Origin: Hyphomicrobium sp.
GTDB lineage: Bacteria; Pseudomonadota; Alphaproteobacteria; Rhizobiales; Hyphomicrobiaceae
DNA length: 8,922 nt
Direction of reading: 5' to 3'
Assembly (NCBI GenBank): GCA_030598645.1
Contig: JAUVPN010000092.1
Coordinates: 1 to 8,922, forward strand
The notes beneath the pieces were generated by a model, which saw only the letters and a program-made list of their open reading frames with translations, searched no databases and was not told the DNA's origin. Below, piece after piece: positions 6,646 to 8,922 of this stretch. The position numbers and the translations under genes were made by a program. Every line of letters begins with the position of its first letter. Position 1 is the stretch's first letter.

Positions 6646-7412
6646 CAGACGGTAATTGTGTTGCCAATTGCTATGGCGCCGTCCTCGCTGACCCGCGCAT
6701 AGATTCCAAAATCGGTATGGCCCCAGGTTCGCTGCAGCACAGCTGGGATCGCCATGTCGCGCTGCCCGGTGCCTGGGTCGACGTTGGTTGCTGCGCACCG
6801 CGCCGTTCGTTCAAATACGGTAAGCTTAGAATTACCCACGGAGACTTGACTATCGATCCACCTAAATTCTTCCCACGGGGCAGCCCCATCGATCACGATG
6901 TTTGGGCGAAATCGCAAGGGATTTACCTCATCGCCGACTGCGCGCTCCAACTCACGCAATGAAGCGAGATTGATTATGTGCACGCACTTGGCTGCCATGT
7001 CGGAAAAGCTATGCCCCTCGGAAAATACGATCTTCGGCGCGCCGCGCAGCTCCGCCTGCATATATGCGGCCAGGAACTGCTCTATCACCTGCCGCCCCAG
7101 CTTTGTCGTCAGCTGGCCCCGCACGACTTGTTTTCCATTGCGAAGGATAGTCAAGGTCTCGCTGGCGTCATCGAACTTGGTCTGAAGTGTCGTCAGCCGC
7201 TCATCGCGCATGAGCATTAAGAAATGTATTTTGGGCAAATGCCGTGGGTTATCCGGATCAAATCCGCCTGGTCCGTTTTGGATTGCGTAAGCGCGGTCGA
7301 ATGGTACCGTTTCGCCTGCTCTCAACTCAATCAGTTCGAGCGGCTCTGGCGACAAACCTTTGACAGGATAGCGATAAAGGCCGCGGATAGTTGGTCCGTC
7401 AGATTGCGCCAT
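6645..7412 (-). CDS. MOSC domain-containing protein (mARC/YcbX-like, no ferredoxin domain)
   Basis: A 255-residue soluble protein. An N-terminal MOSC beta-barrel begins at about residue 9 (IRGLYRYPVKGLSPEPLELI, then FDRAYAI), and the MOSC core covers the C-terminal half with LASLRELE, NPLRFRPNIVIDG and the signature FERTARCAATNVDPGTGQRD; the conserved Cys is residue 206. In mARC and YcbX the equivalent Cys coordinates molybdenum cofactor and the enzymes reduce N-hydroxylated compounds with a separate electron donor. The C-terminal 2Fe-2S ferredoxin domain of YcbX is absent, since the protein ends just after GIYARVSEDGAIAIGNTITV, so any reductase activity would need a partner; none is encoded here. 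Substrate unknown. The ATG at 7412 is the first possible start, because an in-frame stop lies five codons upstream; there is no clear Shine-Dalgarno. It converges with the DUF4167 gene and diverges from clpB. Confidence 0.9.
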   Translation of the reverse strand: MAQSDGPTIRGLYRYPVKGLSPEPLELIELRAGETVPFDRAYAIQNGPGGFDPDNPRHLPKIHFLMLMRDERLTTLQTKFDDASETLTILRNGKQVVRGQLTTKLGRQVIEQFLAAYMQAELRGAPKIVFSEGHSFSDMAAKCVHIINLASLRELERAVGDEVNPLRFRPNIVIDGAAPWEEFRWIDSQVSVGNSKLTVFERTARCAATNVDPGTGQRDMAIPAVLQRTWGHTDFGIYARVSEDGAIAIGNTITV

Positions 7413-7436
7413 AGTTAATGCAACTCAGGTCGCCGG

Positions 7437-7487
7437 CTTGCGGCCGGGCGATCCCCCCTTTTTGCTGGGTTTCGCACACACTATATC
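7437..7487 (+). promoter_or_regulatory. Candidate clpB promoter elements in the divergent gap
   Basis: The 190 bp between the divergent MOSC and clpB genes should hold promoters for both. On the plus strand CTTG (7437-7440), 17 bases, then CTTTT (7458-7462) loosely resembles the alphaproteobacterial RpoH pattern CTTG-N17-CYTAT; clpB is a classical heat-shock gene, which favours this reading. A second candidate is CTATAT (7481-7486), a good alphaproteobacterial sigma-70 -10 box with only a poor T-rich -35. A hairpin CCGGC/GCCGG (7433-7437, 7443-7447) overlaps the first element. No CIRCE (HrcA) repeat is present. On the minus strand I see only a weak TATAGT and no clear -35. Confidence 0.25.
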
Positions 7488-7497
7488 ACGTGTTTGA

Positions 7498-7593
7498 ATG
7501 GCTCCGCTCGATGCTAATCCAGGCCAGGCGGTGCCGGTTATTCCTGACATGACGGCGTTCTCCCGTGCCGCAAAGGCGGTGATAACGCGCTGA
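7498..7593 (+). CDS. Possible 31-residue leader ORF ending in the clpB ribosome site
   Basis: An ATG at 7498 opens 31 codons (peptide begins MAPLDANPGQ and ends AAKAVITR) and stops with TGA at 7591-7593, whose last base is the first base of the clpB AGGAGG; the clpB ATG is nine bases further on. No Shine-Dalgarno precedes it, and an in-frame TGA sits directly before the ATG. If CTATAT at 7481-7486 is the -10, transcription would start about 5 bases before this ATG, making it nearly leaderless. The peptide matches nothing I recognise. The placement is suggestive of translational coupling, but an ORF this short can be chance. Confidence 0.2.
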   Translation: MAPLDANPGQAVPVIPDMTAFSRAAKAVITR

Positions 7594-7598
7594 GGAGG
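7593..7598 (+). promoter_or_regulatory. Strong clpB ribosome binding site
   Basis: AGGAGG lies four bases before the ATG at 7603 and is the best Shine-Dalgarno match in the window. It fixes the clpB start and also contains the last base of the stop codon of the upstream 31-codon ORF. Confidence 0.85.
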
Positions 7599-7602
7599 GA
7601 CG

Positions 7603-8922
7603 ATGAACTTTGAAATGTATACGGATCGCGCCCGCGGACTTGTTCAATCCGCGCAGAGTCTTGCTCTACGCGATGGCCACCAGCAATTCACACCTGAGCA
7701 CCTTCTCAAGGTGCTGCTTGAAGACAGCGAAGGTCTCGCTGCCGGCCTCATTCGTAAGGCGGGCGGTGAGCCACAGGTTGCGCTCAACGAGGTCGAGGAA
7801 TCGCTTGGCAAGCGTCCGCAGGTTTCTGGAGGGGGTGCGGGTCAGTTGTACGTAGCGCCGGAGCTTGCGCGCGTTTTCGATCAAGCGGAAAAGATTGCTG
7901 AAAAGGCGGGCGATAAATACGTCACCGCTGAGCGTCTATTGCTGGCGCTGGCGCTTGAGAAAGGCACCGAGGCCTCAAAGATTCTCGCCAATTCCGGCGT
8001 TTCACCCCAGAGTCTGAACGAGGCGATCAATGATCTGCGCAAGGGGCGCACGGCTGATACCTCATCTGCCGAGCAAGGTTATGACGCGTTGAAGCGCTAT
8101 GCCCGCGACCTCACTGAAGATGCTGCAAACGGTAAGCTCGATCCTGTTATCGGACGCGACGAGGAAATTCGCCGTACCATCCAGGTGTTGTCGCGGCGCA
8201 CGAAAAACAACCCAGTTCTTATCGGCGAGCCGGGGGTCGGCAAGACAGCAATTGCAGAGGGTTTGGCACTGCGCATCGTCAAGGGTGATGTGCCTGACAG
8301 CCTCAAGGACAAAAAACTCTTATCGTTGGACATGGGCGCGCTGATCGCGGGCGCAAAGTACCGCGGCGAGTTCGAGGAACGCCTCAAGGCCGTGTTGAAA
8401 GAAGTTGAGGCGGAGGAGGGCCGCATCATTCTGTTTATAGACGAGCTGCACACGATAGTCGGCGCTGGCAAGACCGAAGGCTCGATGGACGCAGGCAATC
8501 TGTTGAAGCCTGCACTTGCTCGTGGCGAGCTGCATTGTATCGGTGCCACGACGCTGGATGAATACCGCAAGCACATTGAGAAAGACGCGGCACTCGCTCG
8601 ACGCTTCCAGCCCGTTTTCGTCGATGAGCCGTCGGTAGAGGATACGATTTCGATCCTTCGTGGCCTGAAGGAGAAGTACGAGCTGCACCACGGTGTGCGC
8701 ATTGCCGATTCTGCGCTCGTTGCCGCGGCGACGCTATCCAATCGCTATATCACAGACCGCTTTCTGCCCGACAAGGCCATCGACCTCGTCGACGAGGCGG
8801 CCTCGCGTCTCAAAATGGAGATCGACTCCAAGCCGGAGGCGCTCGACGCAATTGATCGCGATCTGATGCAAATGAAGATCGAGCGCGAGGCGCTGCGAAA
8901 GGAGAGCGATGCAGCCTCAAAG
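7603..8922 (+). CDS. clpB: ATP-dependent chaperone ClpB, N-terminal half (3' end outside window)
   Basis: ClpB is a hexameric AAA+ disaggregase that works with DnaK-DnaJ-GrpE to rescue aggregated proteins after heat stress. The window holds exactly 440 codons with no stop, about half of the usual 860-residue protein. Visible order: Clp N-domain with two repeats at about 1-145 ([46 protein letters not shown]); NBD1 from about residue 160 with the lead-in [16 protein letters not shown], Walker A GEPGVGKT at 208-215, pore-loop region [14 protein letters not shown], Walker [11 protein letters not shown] with D280-E281, and the arginine-finger segment DAALARRFQ with R333-R334. From about residue 410 the charged helix of the middle-domain coiled coil begins ([19 protein letters not shown]), and the window ends there. 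All NBD1 catalytic residues are intact. The middle domain distinguishes ClpB from ClpA. An in-frame ATG five codons in would lose the start of the first N-domain helix. Heat-shock control is expected for the family; the promoter evidence here is weak. Confidence 0.97.
   Translation, partial: MNFEMYTDRARGLVQSAQSLALRDGHQQFTPEHLLKVLLEDSEGLAAGLIRKAGGEPQVALNEVEESLGKRPQVSGGGAGQLYVAPELARVFDQAEKIAEKAGDKYVTAERLLLALALEKGTEASKILANSGVSPQSLNEAINDLRKGRTADTSSAEQGYDALKRYARDLTEDAANGKLDPVIGRDEEIRRTIQVLSRRTKNNPVLIGEPGVGKTAIAEGLALRIVKGDVPDSLKDKKLLSLDMGALIAGAKYRGEFEERLKAVLKEVEAEEGRIILFIDELHTIVGAGKTEGSMDAGNLLKPALARGELHCIGATTLDEYRKHIEKDAALARRFQPVFVDEPSVEDTISILRGLKEKYELHHGVRIADSALVAAATLSNRYITDRFLPDKAIDLVDEAASRLKMEIDSKPEALDAIDRDLMQMKIEREALRKESDAASK

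Noticed and set aside
6208..6798. 196-codon minus-strand ORF antisense to the DUF4167 gene
   Set aside because: It overlaps a recognised family gene and part of the MOSC gene, has a low-complexity Arg/Ala-rich product and no ribosome site; it is a shadow caused by the Arg/Gly-rich codons of the sense gene.
7413..7602. CIRCE element or RNA thermometer upstream of clpB
   Set aside because: No CIRCE-type inverted repeat is present, and I see no segment that pairs well with the AGGAGG to mask it.
8097..8741. 214-codon minus-strand ORF inside clpB
   Set aside because: The product is Ser/Arg-rich and lies opposite the conserved NBD1 of ClpB; it is a typical antisense shadow.

Overview
The window is an ordinary-looking chromosomal segment of an alphaproteobacterium, most likely of the order Hyphomicrobiales (Rhizobiales). 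The evidence is the gene order lysC - ptsP - prfA - prmC - DUF4167 gene - (MOSC gene) - clpB, which I recognise from that order, the presence of a DUF4167 protein (a family I associate with this group), and moderately high GC with mixed third positions. I cannot name the genus. No transposase, phage gene, CRISPR array, tRNA or rRNA was seen.

Layout: the 3' part of lysC (1-692, two ACT domains) is followed after 75 bp by ptsP (768-3056), the GAF-containing enzyme I of the nitrogen PTS, with every catalytic residue in place. A 443-bp gap (3057-3499) then holds a possible promoter with a perfect TTGACA box and a small 85-codon ORF with a helix-turn-helix-like end. prfA (release factor 1, 3500-4588) overlaps prmC (4575-5477), which encodes the methyltransferase that modifies the RF1 GGQ glutamine. 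A 406-bp gap (5478-5883) contains a convincing intrinsic terminator 200 bp beyond prmC, several RNA-like hairpins on both sides of it, and leads into a DUF4167 gene (5884-6594) whose product has a basic, Arg/Gly-rich disordered tail. Converging on it from the right is a minus-strand MOSC-domain protein (6645-7412). A 190-bp divergent region (7413-7602) separates this from clpB (7603 to the window end), which has a strong Shine-Dalgarno sequence and is cut off at the start of its middle domain.

The genes are mainly housekeeping: amino-acid biosynthesis control, nitrogen/carbon phosphorelay signalling, translation termination and its modification, and protein disaggregation. The only directly linked functional pair is prfA-prmC. 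I found no new multi-gene system. The parts worth a second look are non-coding or very small: a candidate sRNA or long prmC 3' UTR ending at 5698, a hairpin-rich leader before the DUF4167 gene, a 31-codon ORF that ends inside the clpB ribosome binding site, and the small HTH-like ORF between ptsP and prfA.
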